A stretch of DNA of 64,000 bases from Odontocerum albicorne (GCA_949825065.1 OX463838.1:7914251-7978250), one strand, 5' to 3'; shown: positions 45,695-56,238, numbered from the stretch's first letter. Made by a program: numbers and translations. The notes: generated by a model from the sequence alone, not told the origin.

Positions 45695-46505
45695 ACCGGG
45701 TCCCATGGGCTAGACGCGTACAAGTGTTGTTGCATCTTCACGAATATAAACTGCGAGTTCCGTGTCTTCTCCAGTATCGAAGACAATGTTCATCTTCCGA
45801 GTACGCTCTTTAATATGTCCACATCGCCAATTTGGATATGCTTGCGTAGATTCTAAATGAAAGGACCAAATCGAGAATTCAGTCAATAAATATGAGATAT
45901 CTAAGGCGGGAAATAGATGAGTTATTTCATTCATTCAAATTGTTACTCTTCAAACACTCCCGAATTGATGATTCGGACATTTTAATGAGCGTGGCCGAGA
46001 AATAACGTTATCTTCAGCCCCATACATCGAACCTTCGGGTTAAGAACCACTGGAGTATGCACGGAACTCGTGGTTTGTCACCGCATCTGTTTGGAATACT
46101 ACCCCGCTCGTGAACAAGCAACAACTCTCACACATGTCTAATGCGTGTTAATATTGTCATCAGATTACTTATTTTACCGTACTGGTACCCTTGTCTTTTC
46201 GGTACCATCGTGTATCGGACCCGAAACACCTAGGTGGAAGTCAATCGTTTTACCATCTAGGACACGGAGGTTGTTGTATAATAATCAGCATATAAGCTAC
46301 ACAAACAACATAAATTCAGATGTAAAATGGTCTAAGAGTAAAATTAATCCAGGAATGAATCCACCTGGCATTAAACCAAGGACGCTCGCTATCTTAGCGT
46401 GCATATTAGCAGTCACACTGCCCCCTCCATATACAGTATCAGCTGTAGTGGCCGAAATCTATCATGAGAATGCTAGAAACGGAATATCTTGACAGAATTT
46501 CCAAT
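45695..46505. other. No gene recognised
   Basis: Less AT-rich, with two open stretches of 74 and 115 codons but no domain or repeat match. Possibly an old retroelement. Confidence 0.35.
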
Positions 46506-46517
46506 GATAGTCTAAAA

Positions 46518-46965
46518 CAGGGGTCTCCAAACTACGGCCCGCGTGCCAGCACCGGCCCGCGAGCACCACCAATCCGGCCCGTCATAGTTTATTTTGATTA
46601 CATTGTAAAATTTACAATGTAAGTAAATCATACAAAATAATAATCAGATGTTTTTATTTAACGACTACACTCACAAAACTCACTAGTCGCACTATATTTC
46701 GCTTTTCGCGCATCAGCTATCTCCACCGCCGCAATGAAATGTCCTTGACGCTTGCCCGTAAGTACCAACTGAAATTACGAACGGAACGGAGTCCATCCCA
46801 GCCCCTGCGCCATAGATATCTCACTCGCCGGCTAGTACCGATACAAAAATTACGCGTGATTCAAAACTACAGTATGTTGGTTTGATAAGCTAGCTAGGTA
46901 TTGGCCCTTAGGACTTAGTGGAGGAGTCAGTGTGGCCCTTAGGCTAAAAAGTTAGGAGACCCCTG
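46518..46965. mobile_element. Non-autonomous hAT element (MITE)
   Basis: Ends CAGGGGTCTCCAAACTACGG and, inverted, CAGGGGTCTCCTAAC, flanked by octamers GTCTAAAA (46510) and GTCTAGAA (46966), one mismatch. CAGGGGT termini with 8-bp duplications are typical of hAT elements, and GGCCCGCG near the end recalls hAT-Charlie types. 448 bp, no frame. Confidence 0.9.
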
Positions 46966-47096
46966 GTCTAGAAGGAAGAGGGGTATGTCAACTCAGAAAT
47001 AGTTGGAAGCGTCAGATATAACGATAATGTAAAGATTAATTGGGACTAGACTACGTTAAAATAAAGTAATTTTCCAGAGATTTAATAAGGATGACC

Positions 47097-47325
47097 TCTA
47101 TGACCAAGTTGGTAAGACATCTGTCTTCCAGCACTGGGGTTGCAGGTTTGATTCCCGTTGGTACTAGATTTGTTTAATAGGCTTTCAGTCTGGTGTCGTA
47201 TAAGTCTTATTTCCTATATTTCTGGGTTCTAAGAAAATATTGTCAGTCACATTATAATAAACCCACCAAGTTGTCTATAAATACAAGTAAATTGCGATAC
47301 AATACAATAAGTGAAGATGTAGAAA
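47097..47325 (+). mobile_element. tRNA-headed SINE
   Basis: CTATGACCAAGTTGGTAAG and GCAGGTTTGATTCCCG in the head, CTTTCAGTCTGG in the body, a diverged tail TATAAATACAAGTAAATTGCG. Confidence 0.8.
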
Positions 47326-47399
47326 GGCTGTATTCCTGGTCGAAAAACAGAGAGTGAATACAATGAAGTAATGTTTTTTATATACTTATTTGTGATCTA

Positions 47400-47800
47400 A
47401 TTTAGAATCTTCTTCTCCCTGGCTCCATCCCAACTCACTGTCTGCGAAGACTGTTGGGGTCAGTTCTCCTCGTTCTCAGGTTGTATGCTCTTCTGTACCG
47501 GACTACGTCCCCCAGGCCGCGCCTCAGGCATCAGGTTATTTTTTTGCACCACCCATGAATTCTTTGGTCTTCCTCTGATTGTTATTCGAGGAAGATCCAT
47601 GGAGATTGCCTGGTTCACAATGTGATCGGGTGCTCTGCGTCCAACGTGTCCATACCATCTCAATCGCCTCTCATCCATCTTACTGTTGATGTCTGTAACA
47701 CCTAGGCTTCCACGAATGCGTGAGCTTTTTATTTTGTATCTTAGGGACACACCAGCTGACCATCTTTGCATGATCGAATTTAGAATGTTTCTTGAAAACA
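47400..47800 (-). mobile_element. RTE-like LINE C-terminal fragment
   Basis: On the minus strand an open frame (start about 47801, end 47460) reads RWSAGVSLRYKIKSSRIRG, SLGVTDINSKMDERRLRWYG, HVGRRAPDHIVNQ, then a GRPKNSW motif. The order of SLRDKIRxxxIR, LRWYGHVxRR and GRPKxxW is diagnostic of RTE-like reverse-transcriptase C-termini. A 5'-truncated copy with few disruptions, hence rather young. Related to 27958-28175. Confidence 0.88.
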
Positions 47801-48259
47801 AAAAATAAGTAGTACGTTAAATTCATGGGTACCATTTGAGACGAAAGCCTCTTCTGAAAATTGTATACAAAGGAAACAAGCATTTTTCTGAAGTAAATTC
47901 AACGTAAGATGTATTTTTCTAAGGAAACATTAATTAATCTCGCTTATAACAGTATGTTAATTATACTGTCTTATTTAATGAACTAGCTTTTTATTGTAAC
48001 AGTTTAATGCGTTTTATTTCAAGGAAAAGACAAGCAAATATTAGTGAATTCTATATCTCTAAAATTGATTTGATAAAATTGATTAAGGGTTTATTTATGA
48101 AAATAAAAAAGTTAAAATTGATTTTTACATCCTATTTTAAATATTATTTTCAAATTGTTTATCACGAATTTTTTTAATTTAAGCTCTCGAAAATATCTGA
48201 TTTCGTTATCAAAATCATAAGTAAGATTTACATTTATTTCACTTAGTTTAGTTTCGATT

Positions 48260-48500
48260 ATTTTCCATTGGTTTAGCAACAAAATAACAAATTCAATGTA
48301 TTTAACCAGTACACATTTTTTACTGTTATGTTTTAAAAACACATGTAAAGATCATTACATTCCACGCCACAGGACCAGCAACGACAAAAACTCTCTCATA
48401 ATACCCCACCCTGTTCGAAATTTTCCATTGGTTTAGCAACAAAATAACAAATTCAATGTATTTAACAAGTACACATTTTTTACTGTTATGTTTTAAAAAC
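48260..48500. repeat. 81-bp direct repeats flanking a LINE fragment
   Basis: 48260-48340 and 48420-48500 match at all but one position (CCAGT versus CAAGT). The 79 bp between is a minus-strand LINE piece, GTTCGAACAGGGTGGGG on the complement, 74 bp of which are also at 53067-53145. Confidence 0.93.
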
Positions 48501-48504
48501 TTAT

Positions 48505-50398
48505 ACTTCACCTAACTTAACTGTAAAGAGCAGATCTGCATTAAAGTTGCTAAACACGACCAAAAAATTGCATGGGTTTGGCCCAAAGGTAATATATTTA
48601 TAGCACGTTATACTATATGTACGAGTATAATCTTTTTCATCCAAATTCGACGTCAACCTCAAACTAAAATCATGTTTTTTTTAATGCAACTAATCAATAA
48701 AATGTAAGCTATCATAAATATTATTTTATATTATATTGTATTAGTTCTAGAGGGTTTTACTTGGTTAACAATAACCAACCCGAATTTAAATACGGTTTCA
48801 AAAATCTAAATAAGTATTGTTTGATAGACAACTTATTTGTCTACATATGCATTTTGATGTTTCTTTGGGTTATACACAATAATTAATTTATTCTTATTCA
48901 AATACCCCTGTTTTTTTTAACATTTGCAATTTATCAACAAAAATTGTAATATCACAAGTATATTCTTTAGACGTTGCCACGTGGTTCAACCCTCGTTCTA
49001 CCATACTCTCGGCACCGCATGAGCTGCTTTCGGAAGAAGTGCAATGTCTTCGGGGTATCATTCATTGCATATCAAGCTTCTCTTCCCAACCATATTAACT
49101 ATTGTATGAGCAGTTGCATATTCAATACATTGATTATATTATTATTATGCGATTTAAGAATAAATTTACTGAAAAATTACATGTGTTTTATTACCTAAAG
49201 TACTTTCCTTAATGCCTTTGCAACTTACTTAAATCTAAAGCCTAAATTTATGTTCCAGCTAAATATGAAATCCTTTTTTTAACCTTATAATTTTTGTAGT
49301 TTGTATTCCAAGTTAGACCTCATACGCTTCAAACTTTGAAATGAGGTAATGAAACCACAAGATTTCCTTATTTTAAGAAAGCTATACAAAATTTAATACA
49401 ATTTTAGCGGATGTCCTTGAAGGACGCGATGATGATTTTGATTGTTTGGTATTTAAATAAAATACGTCAATTAGCAATGCGGAAGCAGAGAGTGAATGAA
49501 TCGATGAATAATAAATAGTGATTAATGATCAAATGATGCTTTATTTATCGGTAAGTAGGTATTTATACATTTCAAAATGGGCGCGAGAGTGCACCCGCAA
49601 TATATTTTTATCTCGCTTCTGTGCGGGCAGAGATGGTCGATTGCAGTATTGCAGACATTGCAAACAATACTGTGGGTAACAATTTGTTTGCGGAAACGGC
49701 GAGACAGCGTGATGCGTTCTCTTTCTACTGTGGAATGTATCGTAAATAGTATTCGTGGGTAAACAATATCGATGTTTTGGTATGCGACCTTTGGACATAT
49801 CCGAAGGTCGTTTCGTCGGTCGTTGACCGTGCGTGTTGACAATATTCAGGGACGACCGTAGTTCCTACACAATCTTTCTTAGCTTAAAAAGAGATAATAC
49901 GAAAAATTTAATGTAAGTTAATGGTAGGCTGCTACTAAGTACCGAGAAAATTATACTTTTAGACGGAAAACAACTTCCAAATAAAACAGTACTGGAACGG
50001 TCGAGAATCCTGGGCGCTAAAGAAGTCTACTTACTAACTAACGAGCATCAGCAAAAACAAAATCAAGCCATATCGTATTTTAGGGTAGACATAGAAAACA
50101 GATCTTCACTCATCTCTGTCCAGTTTAATTTTTTTAATGAGTTGTTGCTTTATTGAGTTTATATAAATTGTCAACGTTTCAAAAGCGTTGCAGCATTGAA
50201 AACTCCGATAAATATTTACAACTATTGGAGAATAGCCGTGCAAATCTTCTAACAAATTTTATAGGGCAAAGTTTTATAATCCCATACTTAAAGTCAATTA
50301 TTGCAGTGCGGTACATACTCGTACGAGTACGTACGTCGATAAGTACAATAAAAAAATATTGTTTCGAACTATAACGAGTTACAAGATACTACAGTGAT
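48505..50398. other. No gene recognised
   Basis: A less AT-rich patch at 49560-49860 contains a 106-codon minus-strand open stretch without a recognisable domain. Otherwise AT-rich. Confidence 0.35.
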
Positions 50399-50401
50399 CG
50401 G

Positions 50402-50778
50402 AAACCTTATTTTTTTTATTTAACACTTTTATTGCAATACAATCTGACGGGCTTATTGCCAGGCGGCATTCTCTTCCAACCAACCAGACAAAAGTAAATG
50501 AAGCAAGTTACGTGGTCGCATAAATCATTCAAATGACTATCCATTCTCACGAAATCCATAAACATATACGTGAGAACATGCCCACGAACCTCACAAAGAC
50601 GGACAATCACCCGAACATTATTTTTCATATAAAGTGAGATATCATCAATCAAAAGAAAAGGAAAGGATGGTGGAGAGGAAAGGAAAAGAAAAATCAGGAA
50701 TGAAACACGTTATTTTACTGACTAGAAATTAAGAGTTTTTTTCTGTCGCTTCTTAAAGCATGCCAAGGACGGTATTGG
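50402..50778 (-). mobile_element. LINE 3' end (same family as 58805)
   Basis: The complement carries CGTCCTTGGCATGC, AACGTGTTTCATTCCTG, TGATATCTCACTTTATATG, GGCATGTTCTCACG and the tail GCCGCCTGGCAATAAG ending in a TAAA-type run. It aligns nearly end to end with 59208-59577. Confidence 0.9.
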
Positions 50779-50789
50779 AAGGACGGGAT

Positions 50790-52045
50790 ATGCATGTATT
50801 TTAATCAAACAATATAAAATAGGTTGTACTTACGTCCATGTGTAACACTAAGTGCACTCATAATTAGTGTTTTATAATTATTATTCAATTAATATCACAG
50901 TTGGAACAGTTGTATTTTTCAAATATTAATTGACAACTGTAACATCTCGATATGATTCTAAAACAATAATGACAAATAATATATTGTTTTAAGAAGAAAT
51001 TAATTTATGTTGAACAGATAACTATAAATATTTAAACGAAAAATCAGTTTATAATGAGTGACGATGCTTGATTTTTCGAATATTGATACTAAATTATTTA
51101 TGATATTAACACTCAATTATTAGAGTCGTACACGTATATCACTCTTACTGATTTTATAATGTTGCTATGTAAATAAATTAATATGTTTGTTAACAGTATA
51201 AATTAAGTTTTTTGTCAGTAAGATAAATACAATTTTCTGAGTTTTGTTTCATTCAAATTCTACATTTTTTTAAATTTCTAGTTTCATTACGGAAACGGGT
51301 TAAACTCGTCATTTTGTTAAAAATAACTTTTAAATGAAAGTTTTACATAATTTCTCTAAGACAAAACTTTTAAAGCATTTAATAATTAAAATCATTACAG
51401 ACTTATAATTATGAATCATCAAAATAATAAGATGACTGCAAAAAGCTGAAGATCACATCAATCACAACGAGCAAAGGAGACTCCAGAGAAGCAGCAAAAC
51501 GACGACAACATGAAACGATATAAAGAAAAGCACAGCATAAAATTGATTTACTTCCGTCATTATTGAGGAGTTACTAAAATTTAAAATGTAAATTTCTAAA
51601 AGAGTACAATAAAAAAATCTTTTAAACGATAAAACTTGTAAGTTCTTCTTTTTGAATCTATATATACTTATTTTTAAAGATTGACATGAACTGTACGCAA
51701 GAAAGATGACACAATAAAGGTGAGTGAGAATTATAAAAATCAATAGTTTGATTGTGCTAGTGTAGCTAATGAAAATATTAATAATAATAATAATGAAAGG
51801 ACAAATTACATGACGCCATTTAGAGAACAGAATCTCTTCAAGGGCGCTCTAACTCAGAACACAAATCCACTATTCTTGACAGATTAAAAATATTTTAAAA
51901 GGTGGTGGTTGCAGCCATATGATAAGGTACTTCCTCGCATCTGTATCCGCATTAGAAAAAATATATTTGGCATGAAAAGTGTAAGAAAACTTAACAAGGG
52001 AAAGTGATTTATAGAGAAAACTTTGTAGATCTTCCGATATGTGAT
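50790..52045. other. No gene recognised
   Basis: AT-rich; nothing identified. Confidence 0.4.
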
Positions 52046-52172
52046 AGTAATGCTGTGTACGCCCGCTTAATTTCCGCGCGAGCCATGTTCGACCGCGGCA
52101 AACCCGCGAGCCAAATTTGTCACGACTTTTCATACAGAGCGCGCGGCAATACGGCTCCCATATGATGTTTCA

Positions 52173-52446
52173 GTGCCGTATGTGATTCTGGGTGACAAGG
52201 CTTTCACACTCAATGAATACACAATGAAACCATTTCAAGGAGAGCCAGAAAGAGGTTCTCAGGAAAGAATCTTCAATTACCAGCTATCTCGAGCTCAGCT
52301 CAGTTTTTAGAGTATTATGGAAGCCTATGTTGTTGGAACCAAAAACAGCCACTAAAATTATTCTAACCACTTTAAGTTTGCATAACTTTTTGAGGAAAAA
52401 AACCACGTACACGATTACTTCATGTGTCGCCTGGATCTTTGGATAG
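52173..52446 (+). pseudogene. Harbinger (HARBI1-like) transposase C-terminus, broken
   Basis: The first frame (52173-52310) reads VPYVILGDKAFTLNEYTMKP, then ERIFNYQLSRAQ and a stop. The second (52306-52446) reads FRVLWKPMLLEPKTATKI, ILTTLSLHNFLRKK. In this family the GDxAF aspartate is the second catalytic residue, and SRAR..ENxFG holds the third (E). The ENxFG segment is deleted at the frame change, so the enzyme is dead. LHNFLR is the usual C-terminal signature. Confidence 0.85.
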
Positions 52447-52744
52447 TGAGAGTGAGGGGGAACTTATACCAGGAGCTTGGAGAAATGGACCTGAACCTAA
52501 CTCTTCTGTATGACGCGAGAAGCGTGGTCATTTTCTTATTCAAGTCGGAAATAGGTAAGCTTAATACGGATCTTATATCCCTCCACGTATCTTGCCTCAG
52601 CAATTTGTTGTGGTAATATTTTATTTTACTATTCCACAGAAGCTCCTTAGAGCCGTACAATTGAATCAAATAGCGCCACTTTTCACTATCCATCTTGTCG
52701 CTTTGCCGCGCGAGCCAACTTAAATAACTAAACGCCCGTCTCAA
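52415..52744 (-). CDS. MADF-domain DNA-binding protein of a Harbinger element
   Basis: An intact 109-codon frame. A likelier start is the methionine at 52693, just before the domain. The MADF domain spans about residues 20-90: SEKWRYLIQLYGSKELLWNS, KIKYYHNKLLRQDTWRDIRS, VLSLPISDLNKKMTTLLASY, ending RRVRFR. The conserved W/LW, YxNK, W and NLR/SYRR positions of MADF (LIxLYxxxPxLW...YxNKxxRxxAW...L...Y) can be followed. In Harbinger elements the accessory protein is thought to bind the ends and help the transposase. Its C-terminus overlaps the transposase remnant tail to tail. It is short and lacks further domains. Confidence 0.75.
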   Translation of the reverse strand: MRRAFSYLSWLARQSDKMDSEKWRYLIQLYGSKELLWNSKIKYYHNKLLRQDTWRDIRSVLSLPISDLNKKMTTLLASYRRVRFRSISPSSWYKFPLTLTIQRSRRHMK

Positions 52745-52964
52745 CCGAGCACGAGCAGTGAACTGACTCTCCTTTGCCGCGCACCCAAACGCCGACAGCG
52801 ATCAGATCGCCGCGCGGTACGTTCGAACGCGCCAATGTTCGATTTGGCTCGCGCGACAAATCAGTTTCCATTAAGCGCGGCTGCCGCGCGAGCCAATTTT
52901 CGATGGTTTGCCGCGCGTAATCGATACACGGCTTAATACACTCGGCTTTAGGTATAGTGTATGT

Positions 52965-53285
52965 GTGAAGTATTCATATGCAATCGTAAATTTTGATAAG
53001 CCCTCTCATAAAGGGTTATATTCAGTTGTTTCTTAAAGCTGCACACACCACCCATATATCTAACACTTAAGATCCTTACATTCCACGCCACAGGACCAGC
53101 AACGACAAAAACTCTCTCATAATACCCCACCCTGTTCGAAACAATCAATTTATTCGATGAAGATGAAATCGACAACAAAGATTGACTCCTCTCTCGAAAA
53201 ACATCTCTCAGATAAATATTCTTAAGGTACAGTGGAAACATCCCATTAATGGACCTGAATTTCTTTCTAAAGCCAGTTTATTGAA
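52965..53285 (-). mobile_element. LINE reverse-transcriptase C-terminal fragment
   Basis: The complement encodes KFRSINGMFPLYLKNIYLRD, then SNKLIVSNRVGYYERVFVVA, GPVAWNVRIL, CSFKKQLNITLYER. NR..YYERSFxVxGPxxWN followed by FKKxLK is the Jockey/CR1-like C-terminal pattern. Largely open. Confidence 0.8.
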
Positions 53286-53334
53286 ATCTTTACCTTGTAA
53301 AATCGAAGTTATTCAGAAAAATCTATATAAATCA

Positions 53335-53640
53335 GTGATAAAGACTTGCATAGAAATGGTTGCAGGTTTGATTCCCGTAGGAGCCCAGTTTTTTTTTAAA
53401 GCTTTAGTGTGCTTTTCATTTAAGGCCTCATAAATATATTTCTGATTGCTTGAAAAAGATTGCCACATGACAATACCCGTACAAGGTTATTTTGTATACA
53501 GTGAAAGGTGAATATATGATTCACTCGGGTGTTGTTATAGCTGCCTGATATGATTTGTTTAATAGTAGTGGATTCGGGTCCCGAGTTAGAGCGCACTTGA
53601 CGAGAGTTTGATCTCTAAACGGCGCTTTATAAAATAGTCC
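53335..53640 (+). mobile_element. tRNA-headed SINE with 3' extension
   Basis: Head with GGTTGCAGGTTTGATTCCCG, body, tail TTATTTTGTATACAGTGAAAG, then the extension CTCGGGTGTTGTTATAGC to TAAACGGCGCTTTATAAAA. It matches 1202-1500 end to end. Confidence 0.8.
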
Positions 53641-54184
53641 GTTAAATTAAATTACATTAAACAGAGAGTCTAAAGGACGACGGCATTAAAAAATCCGTTC
53701 AATTAAGTTACGCCTTAGTTATGTAAACAACTTTACACGTGAACTAAGGCAGATAGGTGCGACCCACAGCCTCACACACTCCAATATTGAATCCCTTTCC
53801 TGACGACAATTTAAAGTTTTCCCCCACCCCTCTCAAACATTTTATTACCTTTCGAGTACCAGAGTTTCCCTATCTAGGGATAGGGAATATGATAATTTTT
53901 TTAATGAAATTTAAATTTATAAATATTCAAAAATTGCGGTGGTTGAAACACGTGTATTGAATTTAAAAGTTTCATTATGTATAAAAAACAGCTCGTGTTC
54001 AAAAACGGTTTCTTAAAATAAAAAGTTCAATGACAAGTTGTTAGGTCAAAAATAGGATAACCATATATGGACAAAAATAACTTAAAAGGTTAAACCAAAT
54101 ATGGTGTGTTTTAAAATATTTGATCAAACGTAAAGTCGTTTTGTACTCGCTTTTATGGAATGATTGCTCGAAGAAGGAATTTTA

Positions 54185-54470
54185 TGACATCATCACCATA
54201 ACACCATGTCGATATTGCAGTAGGTAGAGAGAAAATATGTCTTTTTAATTTATCTTGACACATATTTCGCTTTTTCCATGTCCATAAACGTCGTCAGGCA
54301 TACTCAACTATTTTATAAAGGCTTGTCATTCATCTTTTTTGTGCAATATTTTTCTAGATCTTCCTAAATTTCTCATACCTTGTTGTTATTTTTGTAAAAT
54401 TTTCCTCATTCAATTTTTCTACGTGGCTGAAACATCTCAAAGTCCCTTTCTTCATCTTAAGTAAGAAAAA
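54185..54470 (-). mobile_element. LINE fragment, minus copy of an inverted pair
   Basis: TTATCTTGACACATATTTCGC, AGATCTTCCTAAATTTCTC and CTACGTGGCTGAAACATCTC fit the LINE family of 10205-10605. It joins a plus copy directly. Confidence 0.55.
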
Positions 54471-54720
54471 GAATTTGCTGAGAGGGTTTGTGAAACGAAT
54501 GAATGAAGAAAGACTAACTAAACAGATGTATATAATGCAAATGTGAGTGGAAAGCGTATGAAATGAAACCAAGGAAAGTAAGATTGGATCAATATTCTGA
54601 AAGAAAGAAATGTTGAAGTCATAGAAATCGTTTAAGTTCTATGAGAAGGTATATTGATGTAGATGAGGCTATATGTCGAGATACGAAACACTGGGTCACG
54701 GTATGTACTCGTATGTGCAT
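54471..54720 (+). mobile_element. LINE fragment, plus copy of an inverted pair
   Basis: The plus strand reads RGFVKRMNEERLTKQMY and, with stops, an RRYIDVDEA-like region followed by CRDT. This is the VERMNEERLTKQIY...CMRRxMDVDEA order of the same LINE family. Confidence 0.65.
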
Positions 54721-54815
54721 ATGTGTATAATAGACAACTTTATAGAATAAGTCAATTCCAAAAACTTCACGTATAGAATTGGCAAACAGACGATCAGTAT
54801 TATGAGATACGCTAA

Positions 54816-55315
54816 AGGTCGATTTACACACATCAGTGATGTGACAGTGCCGTGACAGTGCCGTGACCGGTCCGTGATTAAACCGACAAGGTTAAAAATA
54901 TTCTTCTAGAAATTTGAAAGGTCTTGGTCATACTCGTCCAGCGCGCGACCGTGCCAGTGCAAACAGTGCTGTCGCCGTCACCGTACAGTGAATATCAGAT
55001 TACTTTCTGACGATATTTTTACTATCGTGTACGTGATTTTTATTATTATTTTTTTAGTTTTTTTTAAGTTTTCATTTTGTTTTTCTTTGTTTTATTTATA
55101 TTGTTTTTATCAGAAACATGAATGACGAAAACCTTCATCAACTCGCTCTTCCTCTTCGTCATCCAAAACCAGAGCAATCGTCAAGAGTTCATCTTCCGAA
55201 AACATCGCCATCTTGAGCACTCAAATGCACTGGCAATAGACGGGGAAAACACTGTCCATTGTGAATCGAAGTCCGTCACGGCACTGTCACGGCACTGATG
55301 TGTGTAAATCGACCT
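54816..55315. mobile_element. PIF/Harbinger derivative with TAA target duplication
   Basis: Left end AGGTCGATTTACACACATCAG and right end CTGATGTGTGTAAATCGACCT are inverse, flanked on both sides by TAA (54813 and 55316). Subterminal CAGTGCCGTGA motifs repeat in both arms. TWA duplications are typical of PIF/Harbinger. 500 bp. Confidence 0.9.
55110..55205 (-). pseudogene. Harbinger transposase N-terminal remnant
   Basis: From the ATG at 55205 the complement reads MFSEDELLTIALVLDDEEEE then RVDEGFRHSCF and stop. HARBI1-like transposases commonly start with an acidic LLxxALxLDEEEEE stretch. Only this start is left. Confidence 0.5.
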
Positions 55316-55397
55316 TAAGAATGCTCCGTTAATTACTAAATGCGAGGACGATGTACACATTTCCAATAATCTGGAAAACATAAGAAATACATTCGTT

Positions 55398-56238
55398 AGG
55401 TCAAACACTGTTTATTCCACTTGATATAACGGTATAACCCTACCGGTTTCAAGGTTTTCACCTCGTCATCAGGGGAGCACAATCAGGACTAAACAAGATG
55501 AATTATGTTCGAACTAGTGCCGACATACTCGTACGAGTACACACGCATCTTACGGTCAAAAATTGTATTGAAGATTGTCGGTGATGAGAGGCAGAGACAA
55601 CTTCAGCAAGCAGCGGTGAGATCTTGGAAATATATGTATTTACCAGATGTTTATTCAAATGCACTCACATCCTAATATATTCGATTTATTTCCGTTACTT
55701 TTGATATTCAAGAATTTGACACCATCGATAGAAAATGTGTGATTTTCTCGGTGACAAATTATGAACAATTTCAGCATAAATTAAAGGAATCGTTAAGACG
55801 GATTTGTGTTCACAAAGTCTCTTTACAAATGATCTTCCATTATTTTCCATATAGAAATTATCACAATCAGCACATAAATGTTTATACACACCATAGTTAA
55901 TAAATATTCCATGTTTGTCTTTCCCGTTAAATAGAAGTTTTCTGAGTTCGAAATTAGTGTAAAAAAACGGCTTTTATTTAACTTAGATTTTTTTCCTATT
56001 TCATATGCTACATTTTGTTTTATAAATAGAACTTGGCTCCATTTATAGGTATACTGATAGATTTTGAATGAGTTTCTTTTGTGTAGTTTGGTACCAGTTT
56101 GAAGATAATTCAATATTGTTTGTACTCCCCTGATAATGAGGTAAAAACCTTGAAACCGGTATATTAAGTAGAATAAACTAAACAAATTACAATGTCTTTA
56201 AACCTCTACAGTGTTAATGCATTAACTACAAATATTTT
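55398..56238 (-). mobile_element. Penelope-like element with GIY-YIG remnant (family 1)
   Basis: Inverted family-1 ends (AACACTGTTTATTCCAC at the left, AATGCATTAACTACAA at the right) enclose the longest interior of the family. On the minus strand, at about 55695-55890, it reads YKHLCADCDNFYMENNGRSF, VKRLCEH. This fits the GIY-YIG endonuclease of Penelope-like elements (VYKxxCxxCxxxYIGxTGRxFxxRxxEH), with YIG decayed to YME. Upstream frames hold linker-like NKSRFFTLISNSENF. The reverse transcriptase is missing. Confidence 0.85.

Larger units (their letters stand above)
52052..52931. mobile_element. PIF/Harbinger deletion derivative with two convergent gene remnants
   Basis: GC-rich ends GCTGTGTACGCCCGC and, inverted, GCCGTGTATCGATTACG are followed by repeated GCCGCGCGAGCCAA-type motifs at about 52075, 52110, 52697, 52770, 52810, 52850 and 52880. 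Inside, a transposase C-terminus (plus) and a MADF protein (minus) converge. PIF/Harbinger elements characteristically carry a DDE transposase and a Myb/SANT-like or MADF protein. Flanking TAA and TTA trinucleotides suggest the family's TWA target but are not an exact match. Confidence 0.75.

Noticed and set aside
45695..46500. Two open stretches of 74 and 115 codons as a possible gene
   Set aside because: No domains, no splice-compatible extension and no repeat partner. Coding status cannot be supported.
49522..49842. 106-codon minus-strand frame with several cysteines
   Set aside because: The cysteines do not form a recognisable zinc-binding spacing, and an overlapping frame is equally long. 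Probably chance in a GC-richer patch.
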